Numbered from the stretch's first letter, positions 9,057 through 18,180 are shown. The stretch: DNA of 64,000 nt from Clostridiales bacterium (GCA_018365455.1 JAGZJZ010000001.1:149939-213938), one strand, 5' to 3'. Numbers and translations: made by a program. Notes: generated from the letters alone by a model not told the origin.

Positions 9057-9079
9057 GCCTGCATTATCAGTTACAATCC
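9051..9079 (-). promoter_or_regulatory. Ribonucleic antiterminator (RAT) before the PTS genes
   Basis: A 29-base element on the minus strand starting GGATTGTAACTG and ending GCAGGCGAGACC. It matches the RAT layout of LicT/SacT/BglG systems (GGATTGTTACTG...GCAGGCAAAACC). It sits just after the antiterminator stop codon and overlaps the terminator stem by four bases, so protein binding would prevent terminator folding. Confidence 0.9.
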
Positions 9080-9082
9080 AGA

Positions 9083-9919
9083 TTAAACAGTATTTGATAC
9101 TCTTCTTAAATGTATTGTGAGGAAAATCATCTCTTCCTCTGTAATTTCTTTTTTATAGGTTTCTCGGATAAAGTCCCGTATCTCTTCGGAACACTTATAG
9201 TCATTTTTATAGCGTTTCTTAACCATTTTCTGAAAAGTTATATCATCATCTTTTGTAATCCGGTCGGAAAATAACCGCTGTCCGAAAAATTTAAGATGGG
9301 TAATAAAACGTTCATATGCCAGAGAACGGTCATCTAATTTCATCTGATAATAATGCTCGACAATGTCTAAGACCTTCTGAATCATTTCCGTAATATTCAC
9401 CATGTCACACATATCTGTGTTTAACTCTGCATTCACAATATGTAAGGCAATAAAACCTGCTTCATCCCTGGATAAATCCACATTCAGACGTTCTTTTATA
9501 ATTTCCAGCGCTTTGCAGCCAATCTGAAATTCCTGAATATAAAAATTACGAATTTCCATGAGCAGCGCATTCCGGTATTCCATATTCTGGCGCTGGCGTT
9601 CAATGGCGAAACTGATATGGTCTGTCAAAGTGATATAAATATTTTCATTTAATTTTTTGCCCACGGTATTTCTGGCATAATCAATGATTTCTGTACAGGT
9701 CTCCACATATGACAGCGGGATTTCTGCCATTAATTCCTGTAATTTACCCAGAGCTTTCGGGCTTTCCATTTTATAAACTTTTTCAATTTTTTCTCCGGGG
9801 ATGATATCATGAGGTTTTGACTTAAATCCAATGCCAAGCCCTCTGACGATGATCTCCTGTCCATCTTCATCAACGGAACACACAATATTATTATTGATAA
9901 TCTTCGTTATCTCATACAT
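9083..9919 (-). CDS. BglG/LicT family transcriptional antiterminator
   Basis: A 278-residue RNA-binding antiterminator for sugar PTS operons. The N-terminal CAT domain (about residues 1-55, MYEITKIINNNIVCSV...) binds the RAT hairpin. Two PRD domains follow, each with two conserved His that can be phosphorylated by PTS proteins: ITLTDHISFA and FIALHIVNAE in PRD1, RFITHLKFFG and FLTIHLRRV in PRD2. The chosen Met is preceded by GGAGATAAGG and gives the LicT-like length; the upstream in-frame Met adds nine residues without homology. RATs lie both upstream of this gene and between it and ptsG, so it probably controls itself and the PTS genes. Confidence 0.93.
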   Translation of the reverse strand: MYEITKIINNNIVCSVDEDGQEIIVRGLGIGFKSKPHDIIPGEKIEKVYKMESPKALGKLQELMAEIPLSYVETCTEIIDYARNTVGKKLNENIYITLTDHISFAIERQRQNMEYRNALLMEIRNFYIQEFQIGCKALEIIKERLNVDLSRDEAGFIALHIVNAELNTDMCDMVNITEMIQKVLDIVEHYYQMKLDDRSLAYERFITHLKFFGQRLFSDRITKDDDITFQKMVKKRYKNDYKCSEEIRDFIRETYKKEITEEEMIFLTIHLRRVSNTV

Positions 9920-10020
9920 TCTTGCCTTATCTCCATTCCGTATCAAAACATGTAAAATCCAATAATGCTCTTTGGCAAAATGAAAAAAGTATTAATCGGT
10001 TTTACGCGGTTTCAAACATA

Positions 10021-10069
10021 AAAAAAACCAACCCTGCAGAAAGTTGTCATACTCGCTTCAAAGATGGTC
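10021..10069 (-). terminator. Leader terminator upstream of the antiterminator gene
   Basis: On the minus strand ACCATCTTTG pairs imperfectly (G-U pairs and one U-U) with CAGGGTTGGT, followed by a run of eight T. Its first bases overlap the end of the upstream RAT. The stem is weaker than that of the leader before ptsG. Confidence 0.7.
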
Positions 10070-10094
10070 TCGCCTGCATTACCAGTCACAATCC
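10066..10094 (-). promoter_or_regulatory. RAT upstream of the antiterminator gene
   Basis: A second 29-base RAT on the minus strand, starting GGATTGTGACTGG and ending GCAGGCGAGACC. It differs from the one before ptsG at only two positions in the middle. It indicates positive autoregulation of the antiterminator. Confidence 0.88.
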
Positions 10095-10180
10095 CGTATT
10101 TATCTTCAAAAATGATATCATAAAATGCAGTTAGTGTCAAGTGGGTTTATCAGAATAATTTCCTATCTGTAACCTGGAAA

Positions 10181-10214
10181 CAGCCCGCTGACAGATGGAC
10201 AGCGGGCTGTTTTT
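10181..10214. terminator. Hairpin after the GH2 gene
   Basis: CAGCCCGCTG (10181-10190) and CAGCGGGCTG (10200-10209) form a perfect 10-bp GC-rich stem with a 9-base loop. The T-run (TTTTT) follows on the plus strand; on the minus strand, which carries the GH2 gene, only TTT follows. It probably still ends the GH2 transcript. Confidence 0.65.
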
Positions 10215-10220
10215 ACACTT

Positions 10221-13200
10221 CTATTTTTTTATCTGGGCTTTGGAAGAAAGGCCCTTATTTTTTAAGAGTTTCTTATAAGAACTCCATTTTTTAGACGGAA
10301 CCTGAATAACCGCTTTTGTGTAAATCTTTTTCAAAGCATTTTTGCCAACGGTTTTTAACTTACTGCTTTGAATCTTAATAGATTTTAGATTTTTTGCTCC
10401 ATAAAACGCCGCATCTTGGATCTTTACGATATTTTTTGAAATGGTGATGGATTTTAACCTGGTATTTTTGTAAAATGCCTTCTTTTTGATTTCCGTAACT
10501 TTAAACTTGTAACTGGAAATTGTAACGGCAGCAGGTAGTTTCAGGTTTGTTGTCTTTTTATTTTTCACCCCTCTTACGCTTACGGTTCCATTGGTGGCAG
10601 AGGATTTTAGTATCTGGTATTTTACATTTCCTATGGTATAGGATGCTCCTTTCTTCGGAACTTTGCAGACAGAAAGGGTGAGTCTGGCTGCATAGAGTAA
10701 ATTCCTTGTATTTATTATGGAATCCTTGTTTGCTTTGCTGTCCCCCAGGATTTTTTCTGCCTGGCTTAAATTATCTTTTAAACGGCAAAAGCTTGTTGTT
10801 GTATAATGTTTCTGCCCTTTCTTTACGATTGCGCTGCATGTTGCAATTTCTGTCTCCAGGGATTTTCTTGCATCTGCCAGGGACGTATCCGGCTTAAGCT
10901 GCAGCCCTGTCATTGCAGAATTTAGTTTATCCAGAGCTGTCTGCAGTTCCCTTTTGGAAGGCGCTTCCAGTGATAAGACTTTTAGTGCCCCGTCATATGC
11001 TGCTTTTAACGCTGTCCAGCTTTCATTGGTATAACTGCCCTGCCCTTTATTTAACAGTGCCTTTGCCTTGCCAGCTGCTTCGGAAAGTCTGGTAGTATCT
11101 TCTTTTTGCAGCAGGGAATCCATTGCATGATTTAATTTTTCTGACGCTGCCAAGATCTCTTCTGCTGAGGGATCTGCCTTTTCTAAAACTTTGACTGCTT
11201 CTTCATAAGCGGATATAAACTGAGTCCAGCTGGCATTTGTGTAATTCCCCTGTCCTTGATTGATCCTGTTTTGGGCAGTACGGATGGCCTCCTCCAGTTT
11301 AGAAGTATCACCTATGGGCTCCAGACCGCTAAATGACTTTGCAAGGGAATCCGCTGCCGCCTGGATCTCCTCACCGGAAGCCTCTTTGTTTAAGTATACA
11401 TCATAGGATGCAGCAATACAGTCGGATGCAGATTTCCTGCTGGTAAGGGTATAGTGTTTCATGGTATCCCCTTCGATTTTTTTCGTTAAGTCTCCAAGGG
11501 CTAAAAGTATGGGACTTTCTTCTGTCGGTTCTTCGCTGCCCCCGGATATCGTTTCAACACCATATTCAAAATAGTCCAGTCCGAATTTTCCGGTTGGTAC
11601 CAGCTTAACCGTATGTTCACCGTCTTCCAGATATTCGGATGCATAGACTTCTTTGTATACGTTTGCATTCTCATTGTTGTTAATATGTCCTGCCGGTTTG
11701 CCGTCAATAAAAACATCGGCACCCTGTTGTCCGCCGTCTGCCTTGGCGCCTATTTTTATATAGTTTCCATTAAATGTGAGGGCTATATAATCCCCTTCTT
11801 TGACCGGATTTCCTTTATCCCCAAGGAAAGTCTCACTTCCGTTATAGGCATCGGATGAAGGCCAAAGCTGCCAGTCTCCTTGTCTTTCAAGACGGCTGTC
11901 CTCCCCGTCAATTTTAGTCCAGGCAGTTTCCGTTTTCGTTCCGGCTTCCAGTTTATCCGGGTCCGGATAGATCATGACGGTATTTGCAAGAATTTCCATG
12001 GTATCCTTGTCCCACACACTAAGCCGTCCCTGGTATCCTTTCAAGTCAGAAGGCATGGGCAGTGTCAGGGAAAGCTCTTTTGTACTGTCCGGATACAGGG
12101 AGTCAAACTCCATGGTGAAGCCTGCCAAACGTCCGGCGGGATCATAGAGAGAAAGGGAAGCACACAGAGGCTGTAAAATATCCGACGTGCTTTTCAGGGT
12201 TAATTTCCCGGTAAAATCTTCTCCCGCCTGTAAACGGTCGCTGATTCCAATATAGGAGGTCCGAATGCCGCTGTTCTTTTTACTCACATCCCTTATGGCG
12301 CCATACAATTTTACATCTGCCCAGTCGGTATGATCCTGTGACTCGGATCCGTTAGCATCTGTCATAAGCTTCAGTTCAGTAACTCCGCTTACGCTTACGT
12401 TAAATGCGTCCGATTCCCCGCCGGAAAGCTCCTTTTCATATATCAGGCTGTTATCGGCATAGATTCGGAAAATGGCATTGCCCCCATTTACTTCATTATC
12501 AATCCCAGCCACACCCGAGATGCGGGTATACTTCTTATCCAGGTTGTGGATAATGGTGCTGTCCGCATGAAGCCCGATTCCTTTTTTATAAACTTTATTG
12601 CCCAATGTAATCGGATTTCCCTCACAGGTCCTGTCCTTTCCCTTTTCGCCCCATCCGGTTGAAACTTTGCTGTAGTCCACTACATCGGACAGGTAAGCGC
12701 TGTATTTGGTATAGGGTGGTGTAATGGAGGATGGGTTTCCATATACCTCAAGTTCAGAAAGAAAGGCTTTTTCATTTGCCGGAACGTCGGTAAACGTTAT
12801 TTTCACATATCTGGCTTCCACGCCATCCAGTGATTCTTCTGCATTTCTGGATGAAAGGGTATCCTTGGTATATTCTGCTGCAAGAGTCCAGGGGCCATTT
12901 TTATCCATAGCAGTTTCGATTCGATAGGGATATGGCGTTTTGTCAAATCCCAGATCCAGGTTATAGAGATACAATGCGAATTCCAGATCTACCATAAAGT
13001 ATTCTCCGCTGCCGGTTTTACCAGCCTGCCAGGATGTGGAAGGATTGCCATCTACAGCCAGGGAACCGTCCTTGTCGTTGCTGCTTGGGAACAGGGGCCT
13101 TCCTGCAGCGGCGTTGTTTTCGCCATAGATAACGGGATCCTCAATTTTAGCAGTTACACTGCCCCATTTATCCGCATTGTAAAAATCTTCCGGTTCCGTA

Positions 13201-15581
13201 CCGTCATTGCTATCCAAGGCATTATCCGTATGTATGGTAAATGTGGAGACCGGAAGGCCTTCTGCCGTTGCACTGATCACGGTGTCTCCGGAATAGTAGG
13301 AGCGGAATTCGATGCTTGCTTTTCCGTCCCGCATGGATTTCCCAGGTGTAAACTTATAAGTTTTTCCGCCGGGGAAAATACCGGGTCCCGATTCCACCTT
13401 TAGGGTTACGGCTTTCGTTTCATTTACCCAGTTACCGTCTGCATCTTGTAAAGTTACGATGAGCTGTGTGTCTTTTGTGCCGTTGTTGGTGATGTCTGTA
13501 TCTGAGGAAGAGATCCCTATCTGGGATGCTGTTCCCGCAATGGATGATTCCCCGGCAATTCCCATATTGTGTTCCCGGTACCAGTACCAGCTGTTTAAAG
13601 GCAGGCGGTAATAGTCTATCATTCCCATTTTAGCCAGTCCGTCTCCACCGATTGTACCATGGTGAAAACCACACCACAGTACCAAACCGGCACTATTTGC
13701 TCTGAGCTTATAAGAATATTCGTCACTGCCCTGAATCTGATCATAGAACGGACGGTAATCTCCGGGACGGTCTGCTGTTTTGGAACCGTATTCTGCAACT
13801 ACGTTTGGCATCCAGGTATTTTCAAACTTTCCGCCGTCTCCATTATAACCCGCAATATCACAGACAGCCAGATCGGCATAACCGCCTCTCTGTGCCCCGC
13901 CCATACCTGCTTTTCTGGTTGGATCCAGCTGGTGGGAAAGATTCCTCATTTTATCAACCAGCGCAAGCGCTTTTGGAGCAGTTCCGTTAGGGGAAGCTTC
14001 CATTCCGTTATCCATGCCACCATTGGTAAAAAACACTTCATTTCCCATGCTCCAGTTGATAATGGAGGGATGGTTGCGGTTTACGCGGATCATAGCTTCC
14101 AGGGAATCCAGACAACTCTGCTCAAATGCTGCTTCATCCGCAGGGTTTTGAGGATATGCATCCTTAAACCAGTCAGCCGACGTACCCATAGCCGGTTCAT
14201 CTTTCCCGGCGCAGCCACCCATTCCCCAGAAATTGCATTCCGACCAGAACAGAATGCCCTGCTCATCACAGGCTTCTGCAAATGACGGATCGTGAGGATA
14301 ATGGGATCCTCGGATAAAGTTCATGCCGCATTCTTTAATCATGGATACATCCCGCTTAAACCCTTCATTGGTAACCGCATCTGCAAATCCTGCATGATCC
14401 TGATGTACATTTGCTCCATTTAATTCTACTTTTTTTCCGTTCAAATAGAATCCGTCATTTTTATACTGTGCCCATCGAAAGCCGAATGAAGATTCGTAGG
14501 TATCTACGGGAGTGCCATTTTGGTACACGGTGGTATATAACTGGTAAACATAGGGATTCTCAGGATCCCATAACTGGATATTTTTCAGTTGTCCGCTAAC
14601 TGCCGTAATTTCAGCCACAGCCCCGGCTTCAATCTCCTGCTCACCGGATTCAAAAACAGCCTGTACCATTCCTTCTTTATCTACAACTTCCTGTTTTACT
14701 TTTACCGCTGCCGGTGTGGAAGAGTCATTTTTTATTTCAGTACTGACGCTTACATTAGATTGCTTTTTTGCAATATTATTCAGGATCACTTCTTCACTCT
14801 CATAGCTGTCCAGAACATTTTTTGCAGAAGCATCAAATCCCGGGTTCGACAGATCGGGCGTAGTGACGAAGGTTCCATACCAGGTTACGTGAACATCATC
14901 TGTAATATTGAGATAGACGTCCCGGTAAATACCTCCGGTAAACTGGTGGTCTCCCGCTCTGGGCGCAAGATCCGGCTGCCAGATATTATTGACGCGTACC
15001 GCAATGAGATTTGTGCCGGGATTCAGATAGTCCGTTATGTCCAGGACGAAACCCGAATAACCGCCCCGGTGTGTGCCTGCCGGTTGTCCGTTTACAAATA
15101 TTTCGGCTTCCTGGAATACCCCTTCAAATTCCAGCTCTATTTTTTTTCCGGCCATATCCCCGGATACCTCAAACTCCTTGCGATACCAGCCATACCCCAC
15201 GTAGAATGAAGCCTGCATCTCATAAGGAATGCTGAAGTTATGGGGAATTCCGATATCTACCCATTCGGTGTCATCATAGTCTATAGCTTCCGCTCCCGGA
15301 ATGTCATTGCGTATAAATTTCCATTCTCTGTTGAAATTCACCTGCTCTCTGGCGGTCTTGATTTTTTCAAAAGGCTTGGAAACTGTATCTGCCGTATTTC
15401 TCTCTGACTCTGCCGGCAGATCTTTTTTGATCTCATTGTTTTCACCGAAATCACTGTGCTGCCCCTCTGTTACCCATTCTGTTTGTGGCGCAGGAGCCGC
15501 TGCCGCTGCCATGGATGGCAGAATCATGGAACAGGACAATAAAATAGCGATTATGCTTTTCCATCTCTCTTTTTTTCTCAT
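10221..15581 (-). CDS. Secreted multidomain glycoside hydrolase family 2 protein
   Basis: A 1786-residue exported beta-glycosidase. A signal peptide (KKERWKSIIAILLSCSMILP, then an Ala-rich cleavage region) is followed by the GH2 sugar-binding and Ig-like domains (about 80-375) and the TIM barrel. The barrel holds the acid/base Glu in INWSMGNEVFF (near 513) and the nucleophile Glu in VVAEYGSK (near 596). Then come an F5/8-type C or discoidin-like domain (about 820-950), an NPCBM-like domain (about 960-1095), a further carbohydrate-binding-like domain (about 1229-1340), three FIVAR repeats (about 1424-1630) and a C-terminal BspA-type leucine-rich repeat region (about 1640-1786). No LPXTG is present. 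Substrate is unknown; a galactoside or host glycan is plausible. The start used follows GGAGAAGG by 5 bases. Confidence 0.9.
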   Translation of the reverse strand: MRKKERWKSIIAILLSCSMILPSMAAAAAPAPQTEWVTEGQHSDFGENNEIKKDLPAESERNTADTVSKPFEKIKTAREQVNFNREWKFIRNDIPGAEAIDYDDTEWVDIGIPHNFSIPYEMQASFYVGYGWYRKEFEVSGDMAGKKIELEFEGVFQEAEIFVNGQPAGTHRGGYSGFVLDITDYLNPGTNLIAVRVNNIWQPDLAPRAGDHQFTGGIYRDVYLNITDDVHVTWYGTFVTTPDLSNPGFDASAKNVLDSYESEEVILNNIAKKQSNVSVSTEIKNDSSTPAAVKVKQEVVDKEGMVQAVFESGEQEIEAGAVAEITAVSGQLKNIQLWDPENPYVYQLYTTVYQNGTPVDTYESSFGFRWAQYKNDGFYLNGKKVELNGANVHQDHAGFADAVTNEGFKRDVSMIKECGMNFIRGSHYPHDPSFAEACDEQGILFWSECNFWGMGGCAGKDEPAMGTSADWFKDAYPQNPADEAAFEQSCLDSLEAMIRVNRNHPSIINWSMGNEVFFTNGGMDNGMEASPNGTAPKALALVDKMRNLSHQLDPTRKAGMGGAQRGGYADLAVCDIAGYNGDGGKFENTWMPNVVAEYGSKTADRPGDYRPFYDQIQGSDEYSYKLRANSAGLVLWCGFHHGTIGGDGLAKMGMIDYYRLPLNSWYWYREHNMGIAGESSIAGTASQIGISSSDTDITNNGTKDTQLIVTLQDADGNWVNETKAVTLKVESGPGIFPGGKTYKFTPGKSMRDGKASIEFRSYYSGDTVISATAEGLPVSTFTIHTDNALDSNDGTEPEDFYNADKWGSVTAKIEDPVIYGENNAAAGRPLFPSSNDKDGSLAVDGNPSTSWQAGKTGSGEYFMVDLEFALYLYNLDLGFDKTPYPYRIETAMDKNGPWTLAAEYTKDTLSSRNAEESLDGVEARYVKITFTDVPANEKAFLSELEVYGNPSSITPPYTKYSAYLSDVVDYSKVSTGWGEKGKDRTCEGNPITLGNKVYKKGIGLHADSTIIHNLDKKYTRISGVAGIDNEVNGGNAIFRIYADNSLIYEKELSGGESDAFNVSVSGVTELKLMTDANGSESQDHTDWADVKLYGAIRDVSKKNSGIRTSYIGISDRLQAGEDFTGKLTLKSTSDILQPLCASLSLYDPAGRLAGFTMEFDSLYPDSTKELSLTLPMPSDLKGYQGRLSVWDKDTMEILANTVMIYPDPDKLEAGTKTETAWTKIDGEDSRLERQGDWQLWPSSDAYNGSETFLGDKGNPVKEGDYIALTFNGNYIKIGAKADGGQQGADVFIDGKPAGHINNNENANVYKEVYASEYLEDGEHTVKLVPTGKFGLDYFEYGVETISGGSEEPTEESPILLALGDLTKKIEGDTMKHYTLTSRKSASDCIAASYDVYLNKEASGEEIQAAADSLAKSFSGLEPIGDTSKLEEAIRTAQNRINQGQGNYTNASWTQFISAYEEAVKVLEKADPSAEEILAASEKLNHAMDSLLQKEDTTRLSEAAGKAKALLNKGQGSYTNESWTALKAAYDGALKVLSLEAPSKRELQTALDKLNSAMTGLQLKPDTSLADARKSLETEIATCSAIVKKGQKHYTTTSFCRLKDNLSQAEKILGDSKANKDSIINTRNLLYAARLTLSVCKVPKKGASYTIGNVKYQILKSSATNGTVSVRGVKNKKTTNLKLPAAVTISSYKFKVTEIKKKAFYKNTRLKSITISKNIVKIQDAAFYGAKNLKSIKIQSSKLKTVGKNALKKIYTKAVIQVPSKKWSSYKKLLKNKGLSSKAQIKK

Positions 15582-15693
15582 AGAACCTTCTCCTTTTTCT
15601 CTCACTCTCATTCATCTACTCAGTAAAATACAGTTTGCTTTCTCCTTTCCCCCACAATGATTAGAATCCGTTGAGATAGATAAATTACCGTTC

Positions 15694-15722
15694 ATTATAT
15701 TTAAGACAAAATGAAATGTACA
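15694..15722 (-). promoter_or_regulatory. Sigma-A promoter of the GH2 gene
   Basis: On the minus strand TGTACA (15717-15722) and TATAAT (15694-15699) are 17 bases apart, about 115 bases before the start codon. The rest of 15582-15846 holds only the trpS terminator. Confidence 0.55.
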
Positions 15723-15802
15723 TACTTTTTTCTTCGAATATTATTAGAAATTATTCACTGTTTTCAGAAGATGAAAGATGAAACGCTGTGGGATCTGAAT
15801 AT

Positions 15803-15831
15803 TAAAAAAGAAGGGGTATCGTTCCCCTTCC
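15803..15831 (-). terminator. trpS terminator
   Basis: GAAGGGG and CCCCTTC form a 7-bp stem with a short loop, followed on the minus strand by six T. It lies 16 bases after the trpS stop. Confidence 0.85.
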
Positions 15832-15846
15832 TGTTTTTGAGTGTGA

Positions 15847-16851
15847 TTATTTAATCCGATCCGGAAATCCTACCTTACGCTGTACCTTGCGAAGTGTCTT
15901 TGAAGCGTAATAATTTGCCTTTTCAGCGTTTGTTTTGATAATACGATCAATATAACCTTTGTCTTTATTTAACTCGGCTACACGGTCCTGAACCGGTTTC
16001 AGAACGGATATAACAGATTCACCAACGGCTTCTTTAAATGCCCCATATCCCTGACCGTCAAATTCCTTTACCGCTTCATCCGGTGTCTTACCCATACATG
16101 CACAATAGATATCCAACAGGTTTTTGATTCCCGGCTGCTCTGCCCGATACAGAACTGTTGCTTCCGAGTCTGTTACGGCGCGTTTGCATTTGCGCATGAT
16201 CGTATCAGGGTCATCCATGAGATAAATACTGCCGTTTGGATTCTCATCGGATTTCGACATTTTCTTGGCTGGGTCCTGGAGGCTCATGATTTTAGCACCG
16301 GTTTTTCCGATATAAGCTTCCGGAACGGTAAATACATCGCCATAGATACCGTTAAACCGCTGCGCAATGTCCCTTGTCAGCTCCAGATGCTGCATCTGGT
16401 CAATCCCTACCGGAACCAGATCGGTCTGGAATAAAAGAATATCGGCAGCCATAAGTGTCGGATATGTAAAGAGTCCTGCATTGATGTTATCGGCATGTTT
16501 AGCTGATTTATCTTTAAACTGTGTCATACGGCTGAGCTCGCCCATATAAGTATAACAGTTCAGGATCCAGCTGAGTTCTGCATGTCCGGAAACATGTGAC
16601 TGGTAATAGATACAGTTTTTCTCGGGATCAAGTCCTGCTGCAATATATAAAGTCAGAAGCGCCCTTGCTCTTTTGCGCAGCGTGGCAGGATCCTGACGTA
16701 CGGTGATGGAATGCAGGTCTACGACACTATAGAAGCACTCATATTCATCACTTAAAGTAACCCAATTTTTTAAAGCGCCCAGATAATTGCCTAAAGTCAA
16801 CGTTCCGGTTGCCTGCATACCGCTGAATAATACTTTTTTGTCATTAATCAT
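15847..16851 (-). CDS. trpS: Tryptophanyl-tRNA synthetase
   Basis: Charges tRNA-Trp with tryptophan in the cytoplasm. It is a 334-residue class I synthetase of normal bacterial length. The HIGH-equivalent is in GTLTLGNYLGALKNW and the KMSKS loop is in DPAKKMSKSDENPNGS (near 208-223). The Trp-specific core motif HISWILNCYTY-like segment (ELSWILNCYTYMGELSRMTQ) is present. GGAGGAATTTGAGAC precedes the ATG. The leader region carries large palindromes but no T-box consensus, so no known tRNA-dependent control is visible. It ends in its own terminator. Confidence 0.97.
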   Translation of the reverse strand: MINDKKVLFSGMQATGTLTLGNYLGALKNWVTLSDEYECFYSVVDLHSITVRQDPATLRKRARALLTLYIAAGLDPEKNCIYYQSHVSGHAELSWILNCYTYMGELSRMTQFKDKSAKHADNINAGLFTYPTLMAADILLFQTDLVPVGIDQMQHLELTRDIAQRFNGIYGDVFTVPEAYIGKTGAKIMSLQDPAKKMSKSDENPNGSIYLMDDPDTIMRKCKRAVTDSEATVLYRAEQPGIKNLLDIYCACMGKTPDEAVKEFDGQGYGAFKEAVGESVISVLKPVQDRVAELNKDKGYIDRIIKTNAEKANYYASKTLRKVQRKVGFPDRIK

Positions 16852-16879
16852 GTCTCAAATTCCTCCATTTACTTTGGTT

Positions 16880-17027
16880 AAAGTTTGTAACAGTTCAGAC
16901 AAGTCAGAACTGTTACCGCATCCAGCCAATAAAATCGCTTTGCGATGGACTGGATGCCTGCAGGCTCCAAGTTTTCTCCCGGTACACGCAGTAAATGCGC
17001 ATACCTGACTGAACTGCTACTAAAGTT
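16880..17027. repeat. MITE-like palindromic element between trpS and luxS
   Basis: Imperfect terminal inverted repeats: GTAACAGTTCAGACA (16887-16901) and TGACTGAACTGCTAC (17006-17020), 13 of 15 matching, extended outward by AAAGTTT/AAACTTT-like bases. Inside are nested perfect hairpins: GTAACAGTTC/GAACTGTTAC (16887-16916), GCATCCAG/CTGGATGC (16918-16957) and ATCGC/GCGAT within it. No coding potential. The structure resembles small non-autonomous palindromic intergenic repeats. Copy number elsewhere in the genome cannot be seen from this window. Confidence 0.5.
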
Positions 17028-17054
17028 TATCATTTGAAACTGTGAAAGTCAAGG

Positions 17055-17083
17055 TTGTATCCATACAGAATCTCTGATAAAAT
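17055..17083 (+). promoter_or_regulatory. luxS promoter
   Basis: TTGTAT (17055-17060) and TAAAAT (17078-17083) with a 17-base spacer, 61 bases before the luxS start. Confidence 0.6.
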
Positions 17084-17144
17084 ATAGAAGAAAAAAGGGT
17101 GGCTTTCAACAGCCCATGCCCGTATTTATAAAGGAGTGTACTAC

Positions 17145-17624
17145 ATGGAAAAAATAACAAGCTTCACCATAGACCACATCAGGCTGCTGCCAGGGGTATA
17201 TGTATCCCGCAAAGATCATGTGGGCAATGAAGTAATTACTACATTTGATCTTCGCATGACAAAACCAAACGGCGAGCCGGTCATGAATACTGCAGAAATG
17301 CACACCATCGAACATCTGGCTGCCACCTGGCTGCGCAATAATGAAGAAATCGGCAATAAGGTCATTTATTTTGGACCAATGGGCTGCCGTACCGGTTTTT
17401 ATCTGCTGCTGCACGGGGATTACGAGTCCAAAGATATTGTTGAACTGATGACCGGATTATTTGAATTTATCCGGGACTTTAAAGAGGAAGTCCCCGGCGC
17501 ATCTGCCAGGGACTGTGGTAATTATTTAGATATGAATCTTGGGATGGCCAATTATCTCGCTGATAAATATTTAAATGAAGTGCTATACCACATCACGCCG
17601 GACAGGCTTGTGTATCCGGACTAG
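17145..17624 (+). CDS. luxS: S-ribosylhomocysteine lyase LuxS
   Basis: Cleaves S-ribosylhomocysteine to homocysteine and DPD, the precursor of autoinducer-2, in the activated methyl cycle. At 159 residues it has the usual length. The metal-binding HxxEH motif is in MHTIEHLAATW and the catalytic Cys segment is MGCRTGFYLL. AAGGAG lies 8 bases before this ATG, which rules out the upstream GTG. The gene stands alone, without pfs or lsr genes beside it. Its last 42 bases overlap the end of the convergent DUF5662 gene. Confidence 0.97.
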   Translation: MEKITSFTIDHIRLLPGVYVSRKDHVGNEVITTFDLRMTKPNGEPVMNTAEMHTIEHLAATWLRNNEEIGNKVIYFGPMGCRTGFYLLLHGDYESKDIVELMTGLFEFIRDFKEEVPGASARDCGNYLDMNLGMANYLADKYLNEVLYHITPDRLVYPD

Positions 17625-18179
17625 AGCGTGGTTGAAAGCTCCGCTTCTTTTCTTTAAATATCTGTTTTTTACAAAATCAAATAACACTTCTTCACCATGC
17701 TTATCCAGAACCCGCAGCAGCTTTTCCAGCTGATCGGCTGTTTCTGGATGAAGCAGGTAGTGGGTCTTGCCGTTTTGATAATACGCCAGCGGGTCATGAT
17801 CCGTATATTCACGTCCGTTATATACTTTCGAAGCTGCAATCCGGTCCATCAGCATTTCTGCCACATATTTTCTAGGCATTTTTACTCCTGACATGGCAGT
17901 ACCTTTCTGCGCCAGACTGTAATCGGTCCAGTACTCAAAATGATGCTTGTTTCTGCCTTTGTGATGCAGCCATGCTGCGGAATATCCTTTCACTTCACGC
18001 TCCGCATTATTAGGGCTTCTCGTACCCTGGTAATACTTGCAGCCGATGAGAAATTCGGAAGGCATATACTTAGACAGGTCATGCAGCAGTCCCTGCCTGT
18101 AAAGGCCAATCCGGAAACAGTGTTTCATAACCAGAAATTTATGCTTCGTAATTGTTCTAAAATGCGCCAAAGCTTTCAT
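17583..18179 (-). CDS. DUF5662 family protein
   Basis: A 198-residue protein of unknown function. It has a conserved His/Asp-rich N-terminal stretch (KHKFLVMKHCFRIGLYRQGL, then LLHDLSKYMPSEF) and later WLHHKGRNKHHFEYW and HYLLHPETAD. The LLHDLSK motif resembles the metal-binding His-Asp pair of HD-like hydrolases, but I do not claim activity. GAGGTG precedes the ATG. It overlaps the stop of the GH13-like gene start region closely (2-base gap) and probably shares its transcript. The 3' end overlaps luxS on the other strand. Confidence 0.75.
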   Translation of the reverse strand: MKALAHFRTITKHKFLVMKHCFRIGLYRQGLLHDLSKYMPSEFLIGCKYYQGTRSPNNAEREVKGYSAAWLHHKGRNKHHFEYWTDYSLAQKGTAMSGVKMPRKYVAEMLMDRIAASKVYNGREYTDHDPLAYYQNGKTHYLLHPETADQLEKLLRVLDKHGEEVLFDFVKNRYLKKRSGAFNHALVRIHKPVRRDVV

Positions 18180-18180
18180 G

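Noticed and set aside
14589..15209. 206-codon plus-strand open frame within the GH2 gene
   Set aside because: Translates to a low-homology Phe/Cys-rich sequence antisense to conserved GH2 domains.
16852..17040. T-box riboswitch upstream of trpS
   Set aside because: Strong hairpins are present, but I find no T-box consensus (AGGGTGG-N-ACCGCG) on the minus strand and no terminator just before trpS.
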